Below are positions 24,701 to 31,086 of a stretch of DNA of 64,000 nt, piece by piece (positions within the stretch are counted from its first letter, which is position 1; every line of letters starts with the position of its first letter). The notes under the pieces are model-generated. The model did no database searches. It had not been told where the DNA came from and saw only the letters and a list, made by a program, of their open reading frames with translations. The translations under genes and the position numbers were made by a program. The stretch is from the NCBI GenBank assembly GCA_050943495.1, contig JBMNPH010000010.1, positions 35,821 to 99,820 of the forward strand, written 5' to 3'. The DNA comes from Merdivicinus sp050943495. GTDB taxonomy: Bacteria > Bacillota > Clostridia > Oscillospirales > Ruminococcaceae.

Positions 24701-24760
24701 CAGACCAATTGTGATGAACAGCTTTCCATTCAGCTCACTCTTTGTCCCTCTGCCGAATAA
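21758..24760 (+). CDS. lacZ: Beta-galactosidase, GH2, LacZ type
   Basis: 1000 aa, close to E. coli LacZ length. Domains: N-terminal jelly roll (about 45-205; YLNFEGVDSCFYLWINGAFVGYSQ region), immunoglobulin-like domain, TIM barrel (about 310-600) and a C-terminal beta-galactosidase small chain (about 720-1000). Catalytic acid/base Glu443 in SMGNESGYG and nucleophile Glu514 in LCEYIHAMGN; also the GVNRHDSDP barrel entry motif. No signal peptide, so it acts in the cytoplasm on imported beta-galactosides. No permease is adjacent. Expression is probably controlled by the divergent AraC regulator; a strong terminator follows at 24780-24820. Confidence 0.96.
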   Translation: MLFENYFETLDVLHLNTEPNRAYYIPASEGSEPFCCREKSDRFQLLSGEWDFRYYENVRALDEEFWKEGFCRCGFEKIPVPSVWQNHGHDRHQYTNTKYPFPYDPPYVPLENPCGAYIRDFCIGEKKDGFRYYLNFEGVDSCFYLWINGAFVGYSQISHSTSEFDVTKFLRSGSNTVAVLVLKWCDGSYLEDQDKLRMSGIFRDVYLLARPENHIRDFTVRTPLSNDYKSAKVEVCFDFAGEKCPVSYKLTAPCGCEVAKGTVDGCLSIPVENPILWNAENPALYTLTLTTPGETIHQKVGIREVKTEKGVLYVNGQNVKFRGVNRHDSDPIVGYAVSAELMIRDLRIMKEHNINAIRTSHYPNSPLFTGFCDEFGFYVIAEADLEAHGVCDLYDTVTENHDEKYARIARDPVWEEAIVDRIQHSVIRDKNHPSVLIWSMGNESGYGCNLEAALSWTKQYDATRLTHYEGAAHDPAKQGDSYQDLDLVSRMYPAPAVIEENWLKDAEKPFVLCEYIHAMGNGPGDAEDYQQLIEKYDTFCGGFVWEWCDHSVYMGKTNEGKAKYFYGGDFGEFPHDGNFCMDGLVYPDRTPHTGLKEYKNVIRPLRVRAGSRKNEFVLHNYLDFTNAGDYLALSWKLMQDGRQIATGTVEHLDIAPHGKQTITLPVEIPENGSVTADFFLTRKCDGKLTKAGQCLGTDQVILSRDTAHCSKSASGSIQVTEDARRIVLTGADFRYVYNKETGIFDEMVYRNHTILQKPMQYNIWRAPADNDRNVRHEWEAAGYDRTLSRGYAAKVKEKEGYVVLTDTVSLSAVVLQRLINMETVWTISPAGEIKVNIDGKFGFGGLPFLPRFGLRLFLDNKMENAEYFGYGPYESYQDKHRASRLGRFAAKVDALHEDYLKPQENGSHWNCNEVSLSGNGLTLSAYGDSFSFNASPYTQEELTVKKHNFELEKSGYTVLCLDGAMSGVGSNSCGPRLNEKYQTNCDEQLSIQLTLCPSAE

Positions 24761-24779
24761 TCTGTTTTACTAACAGCAA

Positions 24780-24820
24780 AACGGACGGATCCCCAAAAGA
24801 GATCCGTCCGTTATTTTATT
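24780..24820. terminator. Bidirectional terminator after lacZ
   Basis: 12-bp perfect stem AACGGACGGATC / GATCCGTCCGTT (24780-24791 with 24801-24812), followed by TT ATTTTATT on plus; on minus it is followed by TTTGCTG. It lies between lacZ and the convergent EEP hydrolase gene. Confidence 0.88.
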
Positions 24821-24825
24821 GTGAT

Positions 24826-25566
24826 TCAGTCCGCAAAATAAAACTCAGCAATCAGCATATCATGATCCGATAAATCATTTGGAACAGCATAGGAATCTGC
24901 CAATTCAAGATTCTCGCTGTAAAGGATGTGATCCAGTGCCTTCGTGTCCCAGTCATCGCCGTGATATGTCTCAATGGGATCTTCCGCCGTACTCACCGAG
25001 GTGAAGCCCTCCAATGCCTCCAGTTCTGCCAGATCCTTCAGGTTAAAATCGCCCAAAATAATCTGATATTCTCCTTCGTGCTGGCTAACTTCCTCTGCAA
25101 TCGCCTCAATCTGCGCGGCCCGAATTTCATCATTTTCAAAGGAAAGATGCGTATTATACAGGTACACAATCTTACCGTCCACAAAAATCTTACTGACGAC
25201 CAGATAGCGCGATTCCAATGTATGATATGCATCATTGGGCAGTTCAATCGCTTCGGTTTCATAAAGAGCGCGCTGCGAAAGATACCCCAATCCGTAATCC
25301 TCTTCCGATATTGTGGAGAAAAATTTTCCAAAGGAAAATATATCATTTTGAAGGGCATCCAACTGCGATTGTCCCTCCACCTCTTGAACAGCCAAGGCGT
25401 CCAGATCATATTCCGCAATCAATGCATTCTGCTCGGCCGGTTCCGCCTCACTTCCATGGACGTTCCACGTTCCGACCCGAACAACCGGATCCTCCGTCTG
25501 CTTGAAGCTGACCAGAATCAAAAGCTGCCCTACCAGCAGCAGTACCGCCAGTAATTTCCGTTTCAT
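24826..25566 (-). CDS. Secreted endonuclease/exonuclease/phosphatase-fold hydrolase
   Basis: 246 aa. N-terminal signal peptide or anchor (KRKLLAVLLLVGQLLILV, about 3-20), then an EEP fold: RVGTWNVHG, LDALAVQEVEG, YNTHLSFEND, ILGDFNLKDL, ALDHILYS and LSDHDMLIAEF. All the metal and catalytic positions (Asn, Glu, His, Asp/Asn, His) are present. It is the second EEP protein in the window; unlike 18363-19127 it is exported. Candidate roles are extracellular DNase or phosphodiesterase. The GGGGGTGGAG site lies 4-5 bases before the ATG. Single gene, convergent with lacZ. Confidence 0.85.
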   Translation of the reverse strand: MKRKLLAVLLLVGQLLILVSFKQTEDPVVRVGTWNVHGSEAEPAEQNALIAEYDLDALAVQEVEGQSQLDALQNDIFSFGKFFSTISEEDYGLGYLSQRALYETEAIELPNDAYHTLESRYLVVSKIFVDGKIVYLYNTHLSFENDEIRAAQIEAIAEEVSQHEGEYQIILGDFNLKDLAELEALEGFTSVSTAEDPIETYHGDDWDTKALDHILYSENLELADSYAVPNDLSDHDMLIAEFYFAD

Positions 25567-25657
25567 GTGTCTCCACCCCCTGTGTACTTTTTATTATCAT
25601 CCTCTGGGCGCAAAAAATCAAGCAGATTTTGTAAATTTGTAAAATTTGGAAGGTAGC

Positions 25658-25686
25658 TTGCCGGATCGTCACCGTTGTGGTATCAT
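25658..25686 (+). promoter_or_regulatory. Promoter of the HAD phosphatase gene
   Basis: TTGCCG (25658-25663), 17-base spacer, TATCAT (25681-25686), just before the start at 25711. Confidence 0.55.
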
Positions 25687-25710
25687 AGGAGAGTAAAGGA
25701 TGATGAAACT

Positions 25711-26355
25711 ATGTATCAGCTCTACTTATTTGATTTGGATGGCACCCTGATCGATTCTCTGGAAGATCTTGCGGATGCCTCCAATTACGTTCTGCAGCAA
25801 GCACACCTCCCCACCCATCCGGTTGAAGCTTACCGGTATTTTGTCGGCAACGGCGCCTATAAGCTGGCAGAACGTATGCTCCCGTCCGAAATGCGGACAG
25901 AGCCTACCATCGCGCAGTTTAAAGCGGCCTTTGACGCCCGCTACTGCGACCACTATTGGGACAAAACGCGGCCATATCCGGGAATCCCCGAACTGCTGGA
26001 CTTCCTGAAGCAGCACGGCTGTCTGCTGGCGGTTCTGTCCAACAAGCCGGACCCATTTGTCCAGAAAATCTGTCGGGAATTTTTCGGAGAAGGCTACTTT
26101 GATGCCGTCTGCGGTCAGAGGGACGGCATTGCCAAAAAGCCGGAACCGGATGGAGTTTTGGAAATTCTGAATCTCCTGAAAGTCCGTCCGGAAAACGCCC
26201 TCTTTATCGGAGATTCCAATGTAGACATTCTCACCGCTCAAAATGCAGGGCTGAAAAGTGTAGGTGTCACATGGGGATTCCGGGGAAGAACGGAACTTGA
26301 GGAGGCAGGCGCGGATTTTCTGATCGACACTGCCGAAGAATTGCGAAATCTATAA
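25711..26355 (+). CDS. HAD-superfamily hydrolase, phosphoglycolate phosphatase-like
   Basis: 214 aa from ATG 25711; the frame is open from 25675 but that part overlaps the promoter. HAD motif I DLDGTLIDS (nucleophile and acid Asp), a four-helix cap domain (subclass I), motif II VLSNKPD, motif III KKPEPDG (Lys) and motif IV FIGDSNVDILTAQNAG. The cap and length fit the Gph/PGP group, which dephosphorylates 2-phosphoglycolate or other small phosphate esters in the cytoplasm; the exact substrate is uncertain. It stands alone with its own promoter and a terminator at 26356-26391. Confidence 0.88.
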   Translation: MYQLYLFDLDGTLIDSLEDLADASNYVLQQAHLPTHPVEAYRYFVGNGAYKLAERMLPSEMRTEPTIAQFKAAFDARYCDHYWDKTRPYPGIPELLDFLKQHGCLLAVLSNKPDPFVQKICREFFGEGYFDAVCGQRDGIAKKPEPDGVLEILNLLKVRPENALFIGDSNVDILTAQNAGLKSVGVTWGFRGRTELEEAGADFLIDTAEELRNL

Positions 26356-26391
26356 AAAATGCCGTCGGTCATATGCAGCCGGCGGCATTTT
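26356..26391. terminator. Bidirectional terminator between the HAD gene and glmS
   Basis: 13-bp stem AAAATGCCGTCGG / CCGGCGGCATTTT (one T-G wobble), 10-base loop, T4 on plus and T6 on minus. It starts at the HAD stop codon and ends 6 bases before the glmS stop. Confidence 0.9.
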
Positions 26392-26396
26392 CGTTA

Positions 26397-28205
26397 TTAT
26401 TCGACTGTTACTGATTTGGCAAGATTGCGCGGTTTATCGAGATCATACCCACGCTCTTCTGCCGCATAGAAGCTGATCAGCTGCAGCACAATAACCAGAT
26501 ACAGCGGTGCAAAAAATCCGCCGTCGCCCGGCAGGACAATCCGCTGCGCCCCTTCATACTCCACAAATTCCGGTGCAATCAGCAGCGAAGGACAGCCGCG
26601 TGCCGCTGCTTCCCGCAGATTGCTGATGGTCTTAGCCGCCAATTCTGGCTGGGTAATCAAAGCAATGACCGGCGTATCGGGAGTAACCAACGCTAACGTT
26701 CCGTGCTTGAGTTCACCCGCCGCATACGCTTCGCTGTGAATGTAGGAAATCTCCTTAAGTTTGAGGGACCCTTCCAGCGCCATGGAATAATCCAATCCTC
26801 GGCCGATATAGAAAAGGTGTTCTGTCTGCAGCAGCGTCTTGCTGTATGCGCGGATTTCCTCTTTCATTGCCAATACTTCTTGGGTACGGTTGGCTGTTTC
26901 CACCAGCTTTTCTGACAGTGATGCTGCCTCCTCCCCGTCGATAATTCCGCGTTCCATTGCCGCCCGAATCGCAAACAGGTACATCACCGCTGTCTGAACC
27001 GAATAAGCCTTGGTGGAAGCGACGGCAATTTCCGGACCGGCATGGGTAAGCACTGCATAATCTGCCTCCCGTGCAATAGAAGATCCCGGCGTATTCACCA
27101 CCGCAATGACCGGAATTCCGCGCTGCTGCAGCAGCCGCATAGCAGCCAAAGTATCCGCTGTCTCACCTGACTGGGAAATCACTACCGCAGCTTCCCCTTC
27201 TTCAAGGATCGGATCGCGGTACCGCAATTCGGAAGCAATTTCCACTTCAACGGGCAGACGAGCCAACTTCTCGATCAATGCTTTACCCACCATGCCGCAG
27301 TAATACGCTGTTCCACAGGCAGCTATCCGGATTTTACGGATTTTCCCGAAAAATCCATCCGGAATCCCTTCCTCCGAAAAATCCGGGACTCCATTGTGTA
27401 CTCGCGGAAGAATGGTTCGCAGCAAGGCTTCCGGCTGCTCGTGAATTTCCTTCTCCATAAAGAAGCGGTATCCACCCTTCTGTGCCTGTTCTGGTGTCCA
27501 GTCAGCCTGACGGAATACCGGTTCTGCCGGCATGAGATCCTGCCGATAAACATGCAGCTGCCCGCATTCAAGTGCCAGAATTTCGCCTTCTTCCGGCAGG
27601 ATGTATCGATTGGTATAGGGAAGCAAGGGAGTGAGATCCGAAGCAATCAAACATCCATCAGGACAGACTGCCGCCACCAGCGGACTCCCTTTGCGCACCG
27701 CATAGATGCAGTCGGGACGGTCTTCAAACAGGATTCCAAAGGCATAACTTCCCTCCAAACGGGCAATTGCCGCATGGATTGCCTGCAAAGGATCCCCTTC
27801 ATACAGGCTGTCAAGTAAGGCAGCCGCCGTTTCGGTGTCGGTATCGGAGGCGAACTGATATCCTTTCCGTGCCATTTCCTCTCCGATTTCCCGATAATTC
27901 TCAATGATTCCATTGTGTACCAGCGTCACTTTGCCTTGCCGATGGGGATGCGCATTCCGTTCTTCCGGTTCCCCGTGGGTTGCCCAGCGCGTATGGCCGA
28001 TTCCGCACCGGCTTTGCAGGAATTTTCCCTCCAATGCCGATTCCAGCGCTTCCAAGCGGCCCTTCCGCCGGACAATTTCAATGTTCTGATTCTCCCACAG
28101 CGCCACTCCTGCCGAGTCATAGCCACGGTATTCGAGCGCAGCAAGACCTCCGGTCAGCAGGGGGCAGGCCGGTTTATTTCCCGAGTATCCAATAATTCCG
28201 CACAT
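26397..28205 (-). CDS. glmS: Glutamine-fructose-6-phosphate aminotransferase GlmS
   Basis: 602 aa from ATG 28205 (AAGGAG 8 bases upstream). Start is fixed because Cys2 of MCGIIGYSG is the catalytic nucleophile of the Ntn glutaminase domain (1-240). The isomerase half has two SIS domains (IAACGTAYYCGMVG, then ISQSGETADTLAAM, and further YIGRGLDYSMALEGSLKLKE) and ends with the family's DKPRNLAKSVTVE. Makes glucosamine-6-phosphate for peptidoglycan and other amino sugars. Upstream lies a glmS ribozyme (28378-28511), so the gene is shut off by its product through self-cleavage of the leader. Confidence 0.97.
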   Translation of the reverse strand: MCGIIGYSGNKPACPLLTGGLAALEYRGYDSAGVALWENQNIEIVRRKGRLEALESALEGKFLQSRCGIGHTRWATHGEPEERNAHPHRQGKVTLVHNGIIENYREIGEEMARKGYQFASDTDTETAAALLDSLYEGDPLQAIHAAIARLEGSYAFGILFEDRPDCIYAVRKGSPLVAAVCPDGCLIASDLTPLLPYTNRYILPEEGEILALECGQLHVYRQDLMPAEPVFRQADWTPEQAQKGGYRFFMEKEIHEQPEALLRTILPRVHNGVPDFSEEGIPDGFFGKIRKIRIAACGTAYYCGMVGKALIEKLARLPVEVEIASELRYRDPILEEGEAAVVISQSGETADTLAAMRLLQQRGIPVIAVVNTPGSSIAREADYAVLTHAGPEIAVASTKAYSVQTAVMYLFAIRAAMERGIIDGEEAASLSEKLVETANRTQEVLAMKEEIRAYSKTLLQTEHLFYIGRGLDYSMALEGSLKLKEISYIHSEAYAAGELKHGTLALVTPDTPVIALITQPELAAKTISNLREAAARGCPSLLIAPEFVEYEGAQRIVLPGDGGFFAPLYLVIVLQLISFYAAEERGYDLDKPRNLAKSVTVE

Positions 28206-28275
28206 AAAATAAGCTCCTTCATTCAGAAAATCGTACGCAGACAACGGTATTTTCTCAAAAAAGCAAACCTTAACT

Positions 28276-28297
28276 AAGCCGACTAATGAGCCGGCTT
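28276..28297. other. Terminator-like hairpin in the glmS leader
   Basis: Stem AAGCCGACT / AGCCGGCTT (9 bp, one G-U), loop AATG. A T5 run follows on the plus strand only; on the glmS (minus) strand it is preceded by A5 and followed by AGTTAAGG. It may stop plus-strand antisense RNA or simply be a structural part of the leader. Confidence 0.45.
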
Positions 28298-28313
28298 TTT
28301 CCGTTCTCCACTT

Positions 28314-28368
28314 CCGCCTGTGCGGCGGCTCCTGAATGCCCGGGTGGGAATCCCGGACTGAGCTTCAG
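28314..28368 (-). other. Two extra hairpins between the glmS ribozyme and the glmS start
   Basis: Stem A: CTGAA (28332-28336) with TTCAG (28364-28368) enclosing CCGGG/CCCGG (28340-28344 with 28352-28356). Stem B: CCGCC (28314-28318) with GGCGG (28324-28328), 5-base loop. They lie after the ribozyme core and are not part of the known glmS fold. Confidence 0.45.
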
Positions 28369-28377
28369 CGTTCCGTG

Positions 28378-28511
28378 AAAAGATATTTGTCTGTATCGTT
28401 GCCGATACCCTTTGCCCTTTCCTTCGCTGCGGAACCAGCGGGAGAGCATCCGCCGAATTCTTCGATCACTCTCCGCCTCGTCGTCCGTATCCTCTGTACG
28501 GCACTGGCGCT
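28378..28511 (-). ncRNA. glmS glucosamine-6-phosphate ribozyme/riboswitch
   Basis: Self-cleaving RNA in the 5' leader of glmS. On the minus strand the conserved core is clear: cleavage-site context AUAA|GCGCCAG with +1 G at 28510, P2 hairpin CCGTA/TACGG, GACGAGG, P2.1 arm GGAGAG, the invariant GATCGAA and TTCGGCGGATGC, the closing CTCTCC, then P3-P4 with a GTATCG-GCAA-CGATAC hairpin. GlcN6P acts as the cofactor for cleavage; the cut mRNA, with its 5'-OH, is degraded. The leader promoter is at 28550-28578. It matches family features from memory; a covariance-model scan (RF00234) should confirm it. Confidence 0.9.
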
Positions 28512-28549
28512 TATCTGTCTTTTTCCCAAACTCACCTCCTGACTTTGCA

Positions 28550-28578
28550 AGTATCGCATATTTTATTCGAAAAATCAA
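28550..28578 (-). promoter_or_regulatory. glmS promoter
   Basis: On the minus strand TTGATT (28578-28573), 17-base spacer, GATACT (28555-28550). Start near 28543, giving a 338-base leader that contains the ribozyme. Confidence 0.7.
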
Positions 28579-28720
28579 GGGGTTTGAAAATTATTTACAT
28601 TTCTCTCTTCCCATTCTATGCATTTCTTCAAAAAATGTCCTCTTAATCCGCAAAAAATATGGTTTGTTTTATGCGGGTTTTCCCCTTTTTTACAAAATTA
28701 TTTCAATTTGGCGAATACTC

Positions 28721-28749
28721 TGGACGAAGTTCGTTTTCTGGGGTATAAT
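28721..28749 (+). promoter_or_regulatory. Promoter of the vWA/tubulin-like operon
   Basis: TGGACG (28721-28726, 4 of 6), 17-base spacer, TATAAT (28744-28749). The expected start near 28756 is followed at once by an inverted repeat (28760-28782). Confidence 0.7.
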
Positions 28750-28759
28750 AAAATCAATC

Positions 28760-28782
28760 AACCTGTCAAAATCCGACAGGTT
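28760..28782 (+). promoter_or_regulatory. Inverted repeat at the vWA operon transcription start (operator or 5' hairpin)
   Basis: Perfect 8-bp arms AACCTGTC / GACAGGTT with a 7-base spacer AAAATCC, at about +5 to +27. As DNA it could be a repressor operator; as RNA it is a 5' hairpin just before the AAAGGA ribosome site. Confidence 0.55.
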
Positions 28783-28801
28783 CCGAAAGGACGATTTCTG
28801 C

Positions 28802-31045
28802 ATGAAGCGTGTGTTTTGTATGCTTTTAACCATCTGGATCGGAGTATCCGTCCTGTTTGGAACGGAGTATCCGGCCGCAGCAGCGGAAACTTCTTCCCGC
28901 ATGATTGACGTGGTCTACGATGATTCCGGCAGTATGTATCAATACCAGATTTACCAGGCAGACGGATCTTATTCGCATACGGAATATTACGATAAATGGT
29001 GCCGCGCCCGCTACGCAATGGAGGTCTTTGCCGCCATGATGGAAGAACAGGACACCATGAATATCTTCCCCATCAGCAAGCGCGGAACGCAGTCCATGTC
29101 GGTCAGCGGAAGCGAAGATCCGCAAACCCGGATTGATCGGATTCATAAGATGAAGGATGGCGCAAGCGGAACCTATTATGAGACTGTAACAGCGGCATAC
29201 GATCATTTGATGACTGCCGGAGAAAACGCAGAAAAATGGCTGATTATCCTCACTGACGGAGATTTTGAGGGAGCGGAAGGACAGGACTGGAAGCCGGCAT
29301 CAGAACTGAACAGCGATTTTTCCAAATTCGCATCGAGCGGCGTTCAGATCGTTTATCTCGCGATCGGAGAAGAAATCCGGGAATTGCCAACCTCCGATCC
29401 TGATGCGGGGATTGTGGCTCGTCAGGCAGCCGACAGCACCGAAATTCTCTCCTCTGTCACCGATATCTGCAATCTTATTTATCAACGCCAGCAGCTTCCG
29501 GAAAGCTGCATTACTTATGCAGGCAACACTCTCACCATTGATTTTGATGTGCCCATGGAACAAATTTTTCTGTTCAGCCAAGGGGCCAATGTCTCTCTCA
29601 GCGGAGAAGATTCTTCGGTTCTCCAGCGAAAATCGGATGGAAATGTTCGGTACAGTGAAGAGATTCCCGCCCGATATGCCGATTCCCGAGATAAAATACC
29701 GGTTGCGCGGGATCTGACTGGAACGCTGGCGGAATTTTCCAGCGCGGATTCCAACCAACCCATTCCAGCCGGTACCTACACATTCTCCCTGACCGGCGCC
29801 AGTTCGGTGCAGGTGTATTACAAACATGCAGCTGAAATCGGCATTCATCTTTCCCAAAACGGAAAGGAAATTCAGCAGGCAGAAGCGTTAATTCCAGCGC
29901 CCTATACGGTTTCCCTTGTTTGGCAGCACCCGGTTTCCGGAGAAGCCATTGAGTCGGAAATTCTCGCACCTGCTTCCTTCTCCGGCACAATCCGGAACGG
30001 CAGCAATGAACAGGAATGGCAAGGGAATTTGTACGAAGGCACCGCAGAACCTGGAACTTTGGAAATTACAGCGAATGCTTCCTTCCCGGACGGCACCGTC
30101 CTGACCTCACAATTTTCTGCCGAAGTGTCCCAGCCGGCAGGATCGTTATGGATAGAGGGGATTCCTGCTTATACCGACCCCATCCCGTTCGGAGGACTGG
30201 ATGGAGACAATGGAGAGGATCCCTTTCAGATCCGATATCAGTTTTTCAAGGAAGATCCGGTGACCGGAGAAAAAATTCCCCTTTCTGCGGCAGAACTTGA
30301 AACGCTGCAGCTTTCCGTAGAACTGTTCAAATCCGAACGTCCCGGTTCCCTCCCCCTCAAAACCGAACGGAATACGGAAGGAAATTGGGTAACAGATCCG
30401 GATTATACGGCAGACGCCGACGGAAAACCGGATCCCATGGAAAGCCTTTGGGGAGATATCACACTTCTGGTAACTGGCACTTATACCGCCGAAGACGGAC
30501 AGCAGGGATCCGGTAGCACGGAAATTTCCTTCCGATTGGATCCCCCACCCTGGTATATTCGCTATTTCTGGCCAATCTTCTGGCTTCTCTTGCTTCTGAT
30601 TGTGGCGATTCTCTTTTACTTTGCCTTTATCCGCCCTGCGAAATTTGTCCGCGGAAAGCACGGAATCTCTCCTGCAATGAGCGCCACCAAAAAACCGGAT
30701 TCGCTGCGCCCGCAGAAGGAATCGGATCCGCTGGAAACCTCTGGAATTCTTTATGGGCCCAAATGGGTGCCGTTCCATAATCAAAAGGCAATCATTCGGG
30801 CAGGATGCTACGGCGAAACCCATCTGCATTTTACCGTAGAGGCGGTTCGTGCACCGCGTGGAAGCCGCGCCATGCGGCTGATCGGACTGAAGGAACAGCT
30901 GGAAGATCCCCGTTTCTCCCATGTGACCGTAAACGGACGGGAACTCCCACAGGTCAACTTCACCAAAGCGTATGGCTACCATTTGCAAATTCACTACCGG
31001 ATCGGAACCGGAAAGCGCGCAACAGATTTTGATTTCAAATTATAA
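28802..31045 (+). CDS. Membrane-anchored vWA-domain protein
   Basis: 747 aa from ATG 28802; the frame is open much further upstream but the signal peptide starts here. Signal peptide MKRVFCMLLTIWIGV..., cleavage near PAAAAET (about 27-29). vWA domain (about 35-235) with an intact MIDAS: DDSGSM, a Thr-containing SGTYYET, and ILTDGDFEG. Two or three beta-sandwich-like regions follow, then one TM (about 585-612; FWPIFWLLLLLIVAILF) and a basic stop-transfer. The last 130 residues are cytoplasmic, with a novel beta-rich domain (GPKWVPFHNQKAIIRAG). First gene of a five-gene operon. It may be the extracellular sensor or ligand-binding part that signals to the tubulin-like protein inside. Confidence 0.85.
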   Translation: MKRVFCMLLTIWIGVSVLFGTEYPAAAAETSSRMIDVVYDDSGSMYQYQIYQADGSYSHTEYYDKWCRARYAMEVFAAMMEEQDTMNIFPISKRGTQSMSVSGSEDPQTRIDRIHKMKDGASGTYYETVTAAYDHLMTAGENAEKWLIILTDGDFEGAEGQDWKPASELNSDFSKFASSGVQIVYLAIGEEIRELPTSDPDAGIVARQAADSTEILSSVTDICNLIYQRQQLPESCITYAGNTLTIDFDVPMEQIFLFSQGANVSLSGEDSSVLQRKSDGNVRYSEEIPARYADSRDKIPVARDLTGTLAEFSSADSNQPIPAGTYTFSLTGASSVQVYYKHAAEIGIHLSQNGKEIQQAEALIPAPYTVSLVWQHPVSGEAIESEILAPASFSGTIRNGSNEQEWQGNLYEGTAEPGTLEITANASFPDGTVLTSQFSAEVSQPAGSLWIEGIPAYTDPIPFGGLDGDNGEDPFQIRYQFFKEDPVTGEKIPLSAAELETLQLSVELFKSERPGSLPLKTERNTEGNWVTDPDYTADADGKPDPMESLWGDITLLVTGTYTAEDGQQGSGSTEISFRLDPPPWYIRYFWPIFWLLLLLIVAILFYFAFIRPAKFVRGKHGISPAMSATKKPDSLRPQKESDPLETSGILYGPKWVPFHNQKAIIRAGCYGETHLHFTVEAVRAPRGSRAMRLIGLKEQLEDPRFSHVTVNGRELPQVNFTKAYGYHLQIHYRIGTGKRATDFDFKL

Positions 31046-31086
31046 ACTCCGGCATCTGCCCGGATTCTCATAAAGGAGGAATTACC

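Noticed and set aside
28270..28578. 102-aa minus-strand reading frame upstream of glmS with an AGGAGGTG-like site
   Set aside because: It translates the conserved core of the glmS ribozyme; the base conservation is explained by RNA, and the peptide is a low-complexity Arg-rich product.
28206..28578. T-box or lysine-type riboswitch in the glmS leader
   Set aside because: No T-box TGGTACCGCG word; the GACGAGG, ATCGAA and TTCGGCGGATGC blocks identify a glmS ribozyme instead.
28412..28801. Upstream extension of the vWA gene reading frame
   Set aside because: It would include the glmS ribozyme region and the operon promoter; the signal peptide and ribosome site place the start at 28802.
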